From Arbacia lixula (Eukaryota > Echinodermata > Echinoidea > Arbacioida > Arbaciidae), in NCBI GenBank assembly GCA_963669155.1, contig OZ022576.1, positions 8,865,943 through 8,929,942 of the forward strand: a stretch of 64,000 nt of DNA, read 5' to 3'. The position numbers and the translations under genes are program-made. Every line of letters starts with the position of its first letter. The first letter of the stretch is position 1. The notes under the pieces are model-generated. The model had not been told where the DNA came from, did no database searches, and worked only from the letters and a program-made list of their open reading frames with translations. Positions 13,101 through 26,035 of the stretch are shown piece by piece.

Positions 13101-16100
13101 AACCTCTCTGAAGATCCATCATCTACTACATGTAGCCCTCCCTGTCTTGGGGATGTCAAATTCCTGACATTCCAAGGATGTTCAGGAATGGTTAATTTCC
13201 CCCCATACTACTCATCATGTGACACAAAGAAGGGGCAGCCTTGCCCCTTGGGATACCACATGTATGAAGAGGGTAGATAGATACTGTACATATGCCATGC
13301 TGATACATGGCCCAATTCATACTTGTGTGAAACAATGAACAGCAGCTTTGCCTGTGGGATTAAATGTGTGTAAAAAGGGTAGACAGATACTGTACATGTG
13401 CTATTCTGATACAAGGTCCAATTCATACTTATGTTTAACAAAGAACAGCAGCTTTGTAGTAATAGTAAGTAGGGATGGGGGGAGGGGGGGGGGATGGGGG
13501 GGGGGGGGTGGAGGCCAACATACCATTTTGATGCGAGGCCCATTTAACAATTATGTAACACAAAGCAGACGGGTTACTGCCTGTGGGGATTGTGTGAATA
13601 GGGCAGACACATGATGACATGATGCCCATTTCATACTAATGTCACAACAAGAACAAGCAGCCTTGCCTTCGGAGATGGTGCCAGAGTTTAAAACAGCTAC
13701 CACATTGACATGGACCATGTTCACATTCTGAAACGGGTCTTTGTGTCAATTTATGCCTATAGTGCACACATTGTTCAGTTGGCTATCTTCAGAAGATAAC
13801 CAGATGCACACAGGGTCAGAACCATTACTGATGAAATTCTGAAAAGTTAAACAATTACATGACTAATGTAGTACATCATACATTTCCGTAAGGGTTTTCC
13901 AATGGGCTGCGCACACAGGCTGTAAGTGTTTTCTGGATGATTGATTAAGTAACTGTTATAGAAGGGTGTCTTGTGAAGATGTGAGAGGTGTGGATTGATG
14001 AAGATGTCTGTGCGATGGTGATGGGAGAAGGACATAAAATACGCTCTGCATTTAAGTCCTAGTAAAGCTAAGTGAGACAAAGAGTATATCATGTGTCACT
14101 GCACGCTCGCCTCCAATTATGGATTTCCATGCTTGACATTTACTGCGAAGGGTTTCCCTGCTCCTCCCACTGTCTGTGGTGTGGTCTATGCATTAGCTCA
14201 CTCATTCAAGAATTCAGATTAGGCTTCAGCGGACATTGTGAGGTGCTCCGAAACTAAGTCTACATTTCCGCAGCTTTCATTGTCATGAATATTCATATCT
14301 GATGACATTTGGTGGAGAATTTGTAGCAAGCATTCACAAGCGAGGTGTATGTGTTTCTTTTTTTTTCTGTAGGAGGCAGTTTGCTGATTAACCCTTTGGA
14401 GCCAGGTTGTCCCTAATACTCCCTATGTTACGTCTAATGGAATGATATAGGAGTCAAATGAGTTAACTTTGCTATGTTTATGTGTACAGCACATGTAGAT
14501 GACAAGGCCGGATCAATCTGTATGTACCACTGTTGATGTCTTGTCTACACACAAGTCTTAGGGCGTGTTCATCATCTTTTCAGAATTTGAAACGCGTTTC
14601 CAAAGGCCTTTATGAACGCATTTAAAAAAACGGTGTGTTTATCAACTCAATCGCCCAAGCCGAAAACCGGCCTTGTCACTCCGCAGCTCTACTGCGCCGT
14701 TACATGTGCACTGTAGTACAATAGTGTGCGATCGATGTGTTTACTTGGCGTGGCGCGCGTGTTTTCAGAAATCGGAAACACGTGGTTTAAAGTCGTTTCA
14801 AAACAGCCTTGCGTTTATCTCGCTTCTCTAAACGCGTTTCTGGCTCAAACGCATTTAGGATCGCACAAATTTGTGTGTTTCAAAACAGCTTTCCGAACCC
14901 CATAATCAAAACACCTTTGCGTTTATCAACTCCCTGAAACGTGTTTTAAAAAAAATAAACGCGTCTGGAAACCACAATTCTACAAAAAAAAAGAGTTGAT
15001 AAACACGCCCTTATTGAGCAGTAATTTGTCTGGTACAGAAGAAGTGAACCTCTGCACCTTCAGGCAATGGCTGTCCCCATTGTTTCACAACCCTCCAGAC
15101 TAAGAAGAATCTGTTACAGGTGCATTGTGGGTGTAGAGCAGAAGATGTCAACAATCCATTGGGGTAATTGGACGAAGATGAGTGAGGGTGACATTTTAGC
15201 TGTAGACCCAGTCCAATAATGCCACACCAAGGCCTCCTTACAACAACCTCTTGTTTATAGACATTGTGACTACGCGCATGTTTTGTGGCTACTTCAGGAA
15301 ACCTCTAGTGGGACTAAGGCTTACTATTTCTGGAAAAGTGGATTCCTGTTATGTTTATAACCCCCTACTTCCTGAATAACAAGGATTTGTGGAGTAATGG
15401 TACTGTAATACATGTTAAGCATTTACAGTGCAACACATATCCTACTTTACGCTTGGTTTAGCATGTCGTTGCTAATATATTATTCCTTACCTTTCTACCC
15501 CACCCCACTCCGCCCCCATTCTTAGAAGTCCATTATTTCCTACCTCGTAGATTTCATTTACTAGAAAGCTACATGATGTAATGCTTTATAATGTGGTACA
15601 TCACTTATTCTCTGGTGCATCTTTGTCAAAATTCTCTGCATCCTCTTTCTACCCCTCCCTCTTGACCCCCCCCCCCCCCCCCCCCATTCTGAGCAGTCCA
15701 CCATCTCTTACCTAATACTCTTCATAAGCTGTACATGTAGATAATGTGATGCTATCTCACGGTGCATCCCTCAATGTGCTCCCCATAAAAGGCTGGGTGG
15801 AGAATGAAATGGGCGATAAACGAGGAGCTAGATGAGAAATGTCAGGAGGCTTCCCCCTCTGACTCTGGTCTGAAGTGCCAGTGATTGCACCAGAAGGTCA
15901 TCGAGGGCCTTGAGTGTTTGTCAGTTTCATCATTGGCAATTCCAGGCTAGAGACCATTCTTTCAAGGGGGAGGGGAGGGGAGGGGGGGGGGAGTGGTCAT
16001 TATGTCATCAAAATGAATTTGTTAATATGAACCTTCTGTTTTTTCCAGAGTAAAATGCCTTGTTTGTTTCTATTGGAATAGAAATTATTTTGATTGTGTT

Positions 16101-17018
16101 ACCAGTAAGATTATAATGTGGTTGGTTGGTTGGGGGGGGGGTTAAATTGTTCATCCCTTGTTGTGGTATAGTCCATGGTCTGTCCTGAGATGATATGTAG
16201 TCCGGTTTGCAGTTTGATTCCTCAGAGATAGCATTTTCCCTCAGTTTGATGAGGACAAAGAGTTTATGATTAATGAGAGGAGTCAGTGAATGGCCAATCA
16301 CGAGGGAGATGTGGCGTCAATCCGGGAGATTATCTTCCCAAGGACAAACTTATGATACACAGTTCGTAATTGAACTACTGATGGCCATAGCCACAATTTT
16401 TATAATCATTGTCTTTGTTTGTATGATAGCCTTGCCTCTTGAATGATATGGTGTTCAATTATCACTGCACTCTCATATGCCAGACATCATATCTTGCCCC
16501 TTATCACGAGGGCAACCATTTTATGATTAATCAAGCAAAGTGAGTTGTCATTGGGGGAATGTGTAGCCATGAAGCTGATAGGTAGATAATCTCTGCAACC
16601 AAACATGATTGATATCAAGTCTGTAGATCGATATCTGATTGAGAGGAATTTTACTTTCACTTAGCACAAATAGTAGCAATCATTTCAAGGTAAATGAATG
16701 AAACATGCAGACTCCGTGCTTACACCAGTTCTCATTTTTGTTGCCTTGCTACAGCCCACACCACGCAAGACACCCGCCAAGCGAGCCTACGGCCGCCAGG
16801 TTAGCCGGGAAAAGGACGAAAAGACATCATCCGGCGTCCAACAGGACACCGCCAAGCAGAGCGCTAAGGAGAGCCGGGCCGCCAAGATGCGAGCAGCAAG
16901 GGAGGAGGCCAGGAAACGTCTGATCGCAGCCAAGAAGCAGGCTGCCAGGCAGAGGATCAAGTCTAATAGCAGCGAGACTGAGGTAGAGATCTTCACAGCC
17001 AGCGGCCCACAGCAGTGA
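962..17018 (+). CDS. DLGAP: Disks large-associated protein (DLGAP/SAPAP/GKAP), C-terminal exons
   Basis: Join 962..1129, 16755..17018 (56 codons, then 87 codons plus stop). DLGAP proteins are scaffolds of the postsynaptic density and cell cortex, linking DLG/PSD-95-type MAGUKs to Shank. The first exon contains GFWDMVMIQVDDI followed by ENNW, the conserved core of the GKAP domain near the C-terminus. The last exon ends with a basic alpha-helical stretch, EEARKRLIAAKKQAARQ, matching the family's EARKRLLAAKR region, and an acidic SETEVEIF tail. Both junctions are phase 0 with good consensus (CAG acceptors, AAG/GTGAGA donor). The N-terminal part of the protein lies upstream of the window. Oddity: the predicted C-terminus is ASGPQQ, without the hydrophobic-ended PDZ ligand (QTRL) of vertebrate DLGAPs. 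The family is clear; which paralogue is not decidable. Confidence 0.9.
2300..2759. mobile_element. MITE-like element with CCCCGTTCATATAC terminal repeats
   Basis: The left end (near 2303) reads CCCCGTTCATATAC and the right end (to 2757) is its exact inverse complement, GTATATGAACGGGG. The interior is much richer in CpG than its flanks and repeats GCGGTATT and TTGCGGC-type words in both orientations. A further inverted terminal-like word, GCGTATATGAACGGG, lies inside near 2380-2395, suggesting nesting. Flanks contain TAA on the left and TAT on the right, so a TA/TWA target duplication (PIF/Harbinger type) is possible but not clean. No transposase is encoded. Confidence 0.65.
5150..5780. repeat. 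Degenerate tandem array with GCATACGGAATGTT words
   Basis: Related words recur roughly every 60-75 bases: TGCATACACAATGTTCC near 5196, TGCATACGGAATGTTCC near 5278, GCATATAGAATGTTC near 5336, then GTACACCATGTTCC, and again TGCATACGGAATGTTT near 5643. GTGAATGCTT and CTAGAGAATGCTT spacer words also recur. The copies are heavily diverged, so this is an old minisatellite-like array inside the DLGAP intron. Short open frames across it are by-products of the repeat. Confidence 0.55.
9290..9600. repeat. Degenerate tandem repeat (about 110-bp unit, 3 copies)
   Basis: The order TACCATCACA, then ATAATGTATGTGAT, then a spacer ending in ATGTACTGTATA recurs about three times (near 9302, 9395 and 9477, with a final partial copy to 9600). 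Copies are diverged and differ in length. There is no coding potential. Confidence 0.5.
11408..11449. repeat. (GGT)n microsatellite running into poly-G
   Basis: About eight GGT units pass directly into a run of some 17 G residues. A poly-C tract lies about 40 bases upstream at 11371-11386, so C-rich and G-rich tracts face each other and could pair in single strands. Confidence 0.85.
11947..12093. repeat. Long hairpin / foldback element
   Basis: The left arm starts with AAGAAGTGCTATTATTTTTC and continues through CTATTAACAA and TCAATGAGCT. The right arm reads back the complement, ending GAAAAATAATAGCACTTCTT. The arms are about 65 bases with few mismatches and a short loop around 12016-12027 (TCATTCCATTACC). 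It looks like a palindromic MITE; no clear target-site duplication was seen. Confidence 0.7.
13206..13680. repeat. Degenerate tandem repeat, about 118-bp unit, 4 copies
   Basis: Each unit carries GAACAGCAGCTTTG or a variant (GGGGCAGCCTTG, AAGCAGCCTTG), then TGTGTGAA..AGGGTAGA, a GATACTGTACAT word and CCCAATTCATACTT. Copies begin near 13217, 13334, 13443 and 13565. The third is interrupted by a G-rich tract (13471-13511). Apparent proline-rich open frames on the minus strand are products of that G tract. Confidence 0.65.
14561..15010. mobile_element. Harbinger-like MITE with GGGCGTGTT ends and TTA target duplication
   Basis: The left end reads GGGCGTGTTCATCA directly after TTA (14558-14560). 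The right end reads TGATAAACACGCCC directly before TTA (15011-15013). Inverted ends plus a 3-bp TTA duplication fit the PIF/Harbinger superfamily. The 450-bp interior repeats AAACGCGTTTC, TTGCGTTTATC and GTTTCAAAACAGC words in both orientations and is CpG-rich compared with the host intron. No transposase frame is present, so it is a non-autonomous copy. Confidence 0.72.
16755..17018 (+). CDS. DLGAP: DLGAP terminal coding exon
   Basis: The acceptor TGCTACAG is followed in phase 0 by PTPRKTPAKRAYGRQ, a lysine/arginine- and alanine-rich region with ARKRLIAAKKQAARQR, and the tail SETEVEIFTASGPQQ before TGA. The basic helix and the acidic SETEVEIF segment align with the C-terminal end of vertebrate DLGAPs (EARKRLLAAKR followed by ESIEIY). 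Codon use is GC-rich. A poly-C tract follows the stop within about 20 bases. The start of the open frame upstream of 16755 is intronic. Confidence 0.9.
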   Translation, partial: PTPRKTPAKRAYGRQVSREKDEKTSSGVQQDTAKQSAKESRAAKMRAAREEARKRLIAAKKQAARQRIKSNSSETEVEIFTASGPQQ

Positions 17019-20000
17019 GCAACATGGATGGGTTCCCCCCCCCCCTTCAGTCCCATAGGTGATGAACTGTGTTGTAGTAAATGGGACTATAATTTTATGT
17101 TACTTTCTTTTATGGGGTTAAGCGGTTGTATTTATACAGCAACATAGTCACCCCTTTACGAAAACCTTGGATCTAGTATGCAAGGAGTTAATTTTAAAGG
17201 GATCTACCAAATCTTGGATCCAAGGCGTAAACTAGTCGACCTATACAGTAAGTTTAGAAGCTATGCGAGTACTCATGAATTATAAACCATAACAATTTTC
17301 ATGAGTGTAGGAGTCAAGACATATTAGTCTCGTAATCCAGTGTTATAGTGGACTGCAGATTTTTAAATACAAATTGGATAATACAATACCTAAAAGCAGT
17401 CTTTTTTGTCGCTCATTTGTATATTTATTGACTCTGATATGAGCATTTTAGTAATGCACTGGAGTGCATTCTTCTGGAAAGGACACAAATATTATGGTTA
17501 CTCCATGATCACTAATCTTTAAAAATTACTTTATTCTGCTTCAAGGTGAAATTAAACCTGTTACTACATACATAAGTATGTGTAACTAGATATTATACTG
17601 TAGGAAGGGTCATAAATATGTCAAGCAAATAGTTTTTTAAAGGAGGTGGGTTGTTCTACCAAAAACAATCCTATTTAATCCGCCCAAGCTTGCCAGTATG
17701 GGACCATCATTTTGTTACGACACAATTCGTTCCTTCTTCCATCAATCAGCAAAGATTTTGTACCATTTTGTTTCTCCACAAAGAACTATTCCCTTACCAT
17801 TTTCCATAAATCTGCTATCTTTGCAAGCAGGTTTTAAGATGTTTTTGTGTTAGACTACCCTTTTCTTTTCTTCACCAAGAAATACTAGTATTCCTTTACC
17901 AATCTCATAAATCCTCTCTCTTTACAAGCATTTTTTAAGGTGTGTTTTTGTCGTAAGATATGGACTTCCTATTCTATGTGACATTGACCTGTAGTGCACA
18001 TCATTCCAAAGGTGCGATAAAAGTATTAAACGACCACTGACCAGAAGAAATATGGATCAAATGAACCATAAAATGATATGGCTTACCCTGTCATCTGTCA
18101 AGAATGAACCCTCTTAGTATCAAGCCATGGAAAGCCCATCGACTTTGTACGCTGTGTATGTGCGCATGATATTGAGAGAGTTGAGCATATCACAATCATA
18201 TCACACTGGGAGTTTTATAACACCTGTAGTTAGTCAAGTGAAACCAGTGTTTGGGTCATTGCCATTTAGTGTGAAAATCGAAAGGTATTGTGGTATCACT
18301 ATGGATTTTACCTTTACATGCTGGGAGGATTCAGAAGTGCTAACATCTGAATGGAAATGAGGCGAAAAACCCTGAAAGTGTCAAAATAGTAAAAAATATT
18401 TACCATCAAGCAGAAGAGTTGTAGAAGCTTTAAAAGTACCATTGTTGTTATCCCAACATGTTGCTTCTAGAAACTTGCGCAACAAATATAGAATCCTTAC
18501 AGAATATAGCAATGTAACAGAGAAGGTAACGGATGGAAATACCACATTCCTGAAATAGAAGAAGAAAACATTCTGATTCATACAGACCAACGTGACAAAG
18601 ACAGTGGGTATTTTTGGAAGGTGGAACCAGAAGTAGGAAGAGACACATTGACTCAGACTTCCCCCCGTAGCAACATGAAACATGGATGGATTTCTGGATC
18701 TAGGAAGAGAGATAGACAAGCCCTGCTGTGCACATCCGGGATTTAGGAAATGGATCAAGAATAGAGGGATCATCAGGATTGTTATGAATAGCTTGAAATT
18801 GAGACTAAAAATATGCGGTACTTAAAAATGTTGAACTATATACAAAACATAGAAGTCATTTCTGACAAGGACAAGGAACTTATGGCTTAAACTGGCAATA
18901 CCAACTCTTTCGTTGGCTACCAAAAAAATATACAGATCTGTATTAAACATAATCAACCATTTAAGTTTTTGAGGAAATGCTGTGTACATATGCAATTGAA
19001 ACGGAGCATGTTGCGAATAGCTTGCCACAGTCTGGTGTATAATATTGAATTTCCCTGAATATTGATTTTTTTTTTAGCTGTGAGGATAGTATTTGTGTAA
19101 ATATGAAAGATATTTGACAGGATATACCAGAAAAGATTGTGAGGATGCGTAGGAAGCAAAATCCAAAGTCATAGTAAATGCTTTTCATGACAGAGGTGAA
19201 TGAACGAGACACATTTGATCAACTTTGATGTGTAATCTTTTTGATGTGGGGAACTTGGCATTCATAGTCCACAAGTTCTGGGAGGAAGGTACTTATAGGT
19301 TGCCGCTGTGGATTTTAACTGTCCATTTGAGCAAATTTATTACTTTAGGATGTCACCCATTTCCCTGCACTTCCTTCAGTCTCTGTTCTTAATTGTCTCC
19401 TAGTTATCAGTGACATCGGTGACTTGAGTTCCGCACAACAGCAAACAAAAAGGCATAGGACCTCTTTGTGACTCCAGCAGAATTCAAAATATTTCTTGAC
19501 ATGTAATGAATTTCTATAAAATGCTATTTGAGCTAAATTTCTCAATTGGGGATTTGTAAGGTTTATTTCTTGTGACAACTACCAACATGCTGCAAAGTGA
19601 AATGGTAGGATTGCCTTCAGTGTTGCCTAGTCCTAGTGGAGTAAGTGGTGAAGATGTTGTACTCTGTTGATTGTTTATTAGTTATAGGAGTGTATGCATA
19701 TGTGATGTGTAGGGATAGCTTGACATGGTCATAGTGGTGAGGGGGGGGGGTGATGTTCAGAAGTGCTTTAAAAGTGCTTTAAAAGCCCATACAACTGAGC
19801 TCTTATGGCGCGATATCGTTAAAAGGGGGCGCTGCATTCGGCAGTGGTCATATCAGTGCTGATAGGTAAAACTCACAGTGACGATATTGCACGCTTGCGA
19901 ATATCAGCAGCAATCATTGATATGCTACAGCACATGTACACACATAGAGTGGTGTGCGCATGTGTGTGTGAGTATTTCAGCGTAGCCATCCGTCCAAACA

Positions 20001-20853
20001 TTTGTGTGGCTTCGGTCACCTTCATGGAGTTCGATCTGTTAAGTTACTAGTCCGACGAGTGATGTGTACAGGTCAATAGACCTTTTCCAAAGCCTGTACA
20101 CACCTCTACTCCTCATTGATACTGACGATCATACTCTTTTAACACCAGTGGGTAAACAACTCTTTGGAGCCCCCCCCGGCAACATATTCGACACCCCCAC
20201 CCTTCCTTCCCTCTTCCTCTATGTGATACAACATCAGACTTTTGCAGGAACTGGGAGTCAGGGTAGCTTAGCTCTCTACCCCCTAGTTCTGTATTCAAGA
20301 GTGATGGGTGTGTATCCTGATGTACATCGGTGTTAATCCAGTCCATAGACCGACAACATTCATGAATGACTAGCATAACTCAAGATGAGGATCAAATGTG
20401 TTAATCTGACAGAAATATTGGGCGGTGATTGTCTTTGTTGTGGAAGTAGCCCAGTCGGCCAATGAACTTCCTTTATGGTTATAGGTATGAGGAAAAAAAA
20501 AAAGAATGGTATTTTAGTGCATATTTGACAACACTTTGAACCTCTCATCTTTCTGAGTGTTTGCCATAACTACCGACCAACATTACTGGCATTCCGCAGA
20601 TGTTTGTATCAGGGTTTTTATACGGTGCCATGGTGGTATTTTTCACCTCATACATTCAGCCAAAGATCGTATTGGTCCACTTTTTGCCCAGCATTTGCAG
20701 TCTGTGTAAATGAAATGAATTTCATAAAATGTTGTGTAATAATATATCTCATTGCAGTGCAGGAGCAATGTTTTACAGAAATTAGTGAATTTGCTTGCAG
20801 CATGTTGATGTGTGCAGTTGCCTTTCCAAACAGTATCTTGTACTGATATTAAC

Positions 20854-20873
20854 AATAAACAATAACAATAAAA
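20854..20873 (+). terminator. Candidate poly(A) signals for DLGAP
   Basis: Two AATAAA hexamers lie 13 bases apart, with a T/G-rich segment (TTTGTTTTGTC) about 60 bases downstream. They would give a 3' UTR of about 3.9 kb. Nearer ATTAAA words exist, so the real site is undecided without transcript data. Confidence 0.3.
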
Positions 20874-23800
20874 AACATAGCCCTTATTAATGCCTTTAAA
20901 ATAGGTTTCCAACCAAATGTGAATTTGTTTTGTCATTCGGAACTCATATTGCATGGCTCATGTACAATCTATAGGGCAATTGATGTTACTCCTATCTTTA
21001 GCAGATAACTGACTATGAAATCTGTCGTAATCCTGAAGTCATGCCCATATTTGTCCCCCCGTACCTAGGAAAGAAACTTTGTTGTGATTTATGTCATATG
21101 TAATCTAATTGTGTCATATTTCTTGTAACCTTGTGGTCAATATATATACACACCATCTATGTTGTCAGTATACATGTAAATGTTGTATAGTAAGCAAATA
21201 TATCAAAGTATATATATGTTGTAACATATGAACTTGCACATTTGTATGTAAAAACAAGAAAAACACCTGCACATGCATGATAAATGTCACATCTATATTT
21301 TATTTATATTGTGGCAAAAGGATATAATTTTGTACACACATATATGGTGCATATATCACAGTTTGCCAAGGGAAATATCTATGAACTATATGGCAGGTTT
21401 TAATTTATTATTGCGCACTATTATTCAATTGATATTGTAAGACGTTTATAACTTTTGTATGCGTATTGCGGATTACACCACGTTCACCTCTTTCGTGGAG
21501 ACACTATAATGTTTCTCGCTGCATGCATGTTTGTATCACACATGAAAAGTGATGTATTAATGTTATGACTTGTGATTTTATACAGCTACTGTTGACACCT
21601 CTGTGTTTGTGTTGTGTCATACGTGTGATGGAGTCTCTACGAGTGTAGACATGCATAATGATTGTTTGTTAGTGGGAAGATGGTCACAATAGTCTGTGAC
21701 CGGTATCACAGAGTTTAAAAGTTTCACACTACAGCTCAGAAGTAGAGAGAAGGAGAAATAAGACATAGGACCGGAGCATTCTTTTTGGCTTGGGGATATA
21801 GCATGATCCTTGTTGCGGGTAACTCTAACCATATTGAGCAAATGTACAAAATAGAGCTGAAAATTGCTTTTTGTAAGAAAGCGTGATTACATAAATGATT
21901 GAGCTGTTTGTGATCCCCAATTGACACAATGGTATTATGTGGGACTACACTCCTGCGGGTTAGGAGGAACAGTAAATATGTTGTGTGTAATAATACATGA
22001 AGCCAGTCTAACTTATATATTCTGTCATGGACCTCAGACGTATTGTTTGTTAGAGGGTCATGTTTTCACACAAAATAGTACATGTCTGTTTAATGTGTTA
22101 CTTTATCTGTAATTAAATATCCTCTTGCTTCACCCCCTCCCCCTAACATAAACAAGTGGAAGACCAATTACTGTTCCTGAAAGATAAGAAAATTAAAAAC
22201 ATATATGCACCGTTTCTAAGACGCCCCAGCATGTTAACAAAGATATGTATGTCCATACAGTTATATCTAACTACAGGTACTGGATGGGCATAGAACTTGC
22301 AAGTGAATTACTGTGGAGGAACAGGACTGAATAGGCTGAAGTTTATATTATCGCTATATCTTTATTGAGATATTTTTTATTTTAAAGTAAATAGCTCAAA
22401 CAAAGAAGCGTTGTACATGTGGATGTATTTTCTCAGAGCTTATAATGCATTAAGATGTATGTGTGTGTGCATGATGTCTACAGTAATTCATGGTCAGTAT
22501 GATTGTCTCCAAAAAACAGAATTGTTATTTCTTCACTCTCCAACTGAGCATATGTGTGTGTTTACTAGTAATCTAGAATATATAGGCTGTGGAGCATAAA
22601 CTGTTCGTTCACTGTTAGTGTACTGTAATCATCACTACATGTTAGTCTGGGTGCATAGATTTAAGCATGCTTTCTCCTCTCAGCCCTGTCTCCTTCAAGA
22701 AGATTGGAAAGAAGGGATTAGTCTTTGTATCTAGACCTCCTTGTGGTTGCTGCAGTGCAGCAGAGAGAAACAAACCCCACAGCCTAGAATCAAGGCTAGT
22801 GCTTCACCAGCGTTGCCCTTCATTCCACTCTGGCCCTCTATGGGTGAGATCAGGTTAGTGCATGCCAACGTGGAACCTTGTTACACTTGCTGCACTTATC
22901 TACTCAGGTGATGACATTCTTGTGCATTCATACAGTACAAAACACTCAAATCTTGTCAAAAAGTGATGGATGATTAATCACCTAAATCAGCAAGAATTCA
23001 ATACATTGAATTCAGTTTTAGTGGGATTGCAACTGTAAATATGAATAACCTGCTTGTATCATTTGGGAAAGATTGTCTGCATTTTTCTGTGTACAGACAT
23101 TTTCGTCAGATGAAGTACATTTGGGGTTTGCCCATTCAGTAAATGCAGTTCAAGAACCTAGGTCTCCTTATTTGGTACAAGAATATAGCTTCCTTGCGTT
23201 CAGCTTACAGTCTCAGAACCTTGGGGTAATATTTTCCAAGGAGGTTACAACAATGTCACTTTATTCTACCACAGTTGTTGGTGCATACTTAGACATGTTA
23301 AGTTCTACTCTCTTCATAATTTATTTGTCAAATTCTGCTTTTGTTTTTACAATGGATGAAAATCTGATGTATCTTTAATACATACATACAAGGATATGCT
23401 GTTTTAAAAAACTGTACAGTACCAGACTCATGGGGGCGCTACATAAAATGGGTTGACATCGAAATATGTGTGGCTACATATCTGAATACCTATTATAAAC
23501 TTGTTGAGAAAGTGTGTATATACTATCACTTGATTTGTATTACTGTTTATGCATGTTGTGTCTGCTTTGGACTAATTCTAACTGAAATTTATTTCTTCCC
23601 AAGAACCTACGTGTTACAAGATTTCCATGTAATCTATCTCTCGTTTTGTTACCATGTGCCATTTCTTTAAGTCTATAAATAAGATGTACATGTATCTGTA
23701 AAGTCATATGTCAATTTAAACATCAGAAAGTATATCTGTTCTCTGATAACAACGCTGATTCTGTCCATATTAATATTTTCTTGGACGGATGATTATACAG

Positions 23801-26035
23801 CGTTTGTTGTTTGTAAGTCTCATATTTCTAATTTTGCTTCCAATTATTTTGTCTTTCTCTGATCATTTTGTACTTCTCTCATACAGCAGTTATTGTAAGC
23901 TTTGTCTATAAATATATCCTTTTAAGTTATTATTCTGTGTCTTTACATTTTTACTTATTGTATACCCTATCAATCAATTTCTCTCTTACGCACTGTATAG
24001 CTTAAACTTGTCTCGCAGTTCATTGTGTGGGTTGTTACCCCGATATCTAAGAACACAGCATTACCGTATATAGAAGACACGTAAACACATCTGCATTGTG
24101 AAAACGTTTTTGGAGTTAAAATTCTACAACTCAAAGAAATCAATGGCATTAACCAAAACATATTTCATTATTCTTTTTTGGTTTACGATATGAGCTTATA
24201 AAAGATTGACCAGTATGTAGTATATGGTTCATTTCTTGAAAATAAGCTTCTGGCTTTTGAAGTGGAATTAAAAGATTTGGAGTGCATTGTCATGGCAATT
24301 AAGTGTCCCTCCTATTTGAAATGAATTCTGGAACCCATGGTCAATTGTTTTGTCACGCTGACAATTCAAGGCACCAACACATTCCACATTAAGAATTACC
24401 TACCATTACCATGGGCAATTTCAACTAGAACTTTTGGCATGATTATGGTGGGTGCATGTCAAGAATAATTAATTTAGGATGGATGCTTTCCTTGAAACAA
24501 AATTGTATAAAACCTTCCAGAAAAGTGGCTTTCATAGTAATATTTGTGTGAATGTGAATGTATTATAAAGCAATCAATTTGAACAAATTATGCCCGAAGA
24601 ACAAAAATGCAGTATGCCCTTTCTGTCTGCAATGATTGTATTTATTGTGTAGAGTTTTCTACAGTATGTGAATGCTGAATTTATGTAATGTCATGTGTAC
24701 ATGTATAGGGGTGGTAACATTTAATGAACAGTTGACATGTATATATTTACGGTTTCATTTGACTAAATGAATAATCCTGCAAATAATTTAAAGTCTTCTA
24801 TCTTGCCTATGAAAATAAAGAGGAAACAATCCGAAAAATGTAGGGGGTTTAGTCCAAACGTCTACTCCCTCAGTTATATGTTTTCTATTTTGTTCAAATT
24901 TGTTCCTGGTATTTCCATCAAAAGTGATCACTTTGTTTGTAATTTGAGATGATTTGAGAAATTTTTCAGTATTGTTGCTTTGCATTTTCTCTAGAATTAT
25001 TTCCTCAAAGAAAAAAAAAATGGGAAACACTGTAAAAATGCATGTGAAGAATGTTATGAATGAGTACATAAAATGATAGCGATGACAGTAGAATTTGAAG
25101 TAGTATAGTTGAAATCAGTTTGTGCATGCTGGACGCATCGTCAGAGATTTTCATACTGTGGCATAGTGGTTATTTTTTAAAAGCGAAGAGGAGATAAATG
25201 GAATTGGTCTATTGGATATTATTTTTCTAGCTCTGCTCTCTTGGCTGGTAATGTCATGTTATTGTAAAGTAAAAAGAATATGTAAAGAAAAAAAGAAATA
25301 CCATAAAATTAAAGATGAATATGCCTATTAATGCTATGTGTCTCTGTCTTTGTGTTGAGTTACTCACTTCCTACCCTTGAGTTACCAGGCCCAAAACAGA
25401 TGGGCAAATCGATTATGTAATAATCTGTGCAGGTTATCAAAGGCATATCCCGCACATTTATGATTATGCCCAGTCTTATAATTTTCTCTTAAATTTCAAA
25501 ACATGTATATAATCTTTTTTAAAATGGGTAAAATGAGAGATTGGTACTTACTATTGGCATGAATTTCAATAAATGTCACAATTGACCCACTCTTTCTTCT
25601 TGCTGATAAAGAAAGAAAGAAATATGATCCTGCTGTATCAAATGAAAGCTCATGTCATGGAATCCTGAGGCTGAGAGCAAGTTAGAATTGTCTGGGAAAA
25701 TGAATGGGTGGTGGTGAGGTACATATGATGTTACATTCATCTCAAGATAAGCCATTTTGGGGGGCTCAGGGGTAGTTACCTTGCCCCCCCCCCCCCCCCC
25801 CCCAATCCCCAGTGGTACCACCCAGATTTCTTTCACCCGTCTTCTATTGTACATGTGGATCTGGAAGGATATCTGTAGGCATGGATGTGAAATGTATGCA
25901 GCTACAGGGGAACGGGTCGTGTAGCAATACCACAAGAGATGGTTATTCACGTCAGGTGAAACCTGGATAGAATAATACATACCACTTGTACTGACACATC
26001 AGGGGCATAGAGATACGGAGAGCAGTGGGGAAGAG

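Larger units (their letters stand above)
1130..16754 (+). other. Large DLGAP intron (15.6 kb) rich in decayed repeats
   Basis: No additional DLGAP exon or other gene could be supported here on either strand. The intron holds a MITE-like element (2300-2759), several old tandem arrays (5150-5780, 9290-9600, 13206-13680), a hairpin element (11947-12093), a Harbinger-like MITE (14561-15010) and poly-C/poly-G tracts near 1693, 6425, 8097, 11371, 13471, 15666 and 15965. Open frames up to 191 codons (4452-5027) are low-complexity C/T-rich translations without recognisable domains. Confidence 0.75.

Noticed and set aside
18381..18773. 130-codon minus-strand open frame
   Set aside because: No recognisable domain, AT-rich codon use, and inside the likely DLGAP 3' UTR or intergenic DNA.
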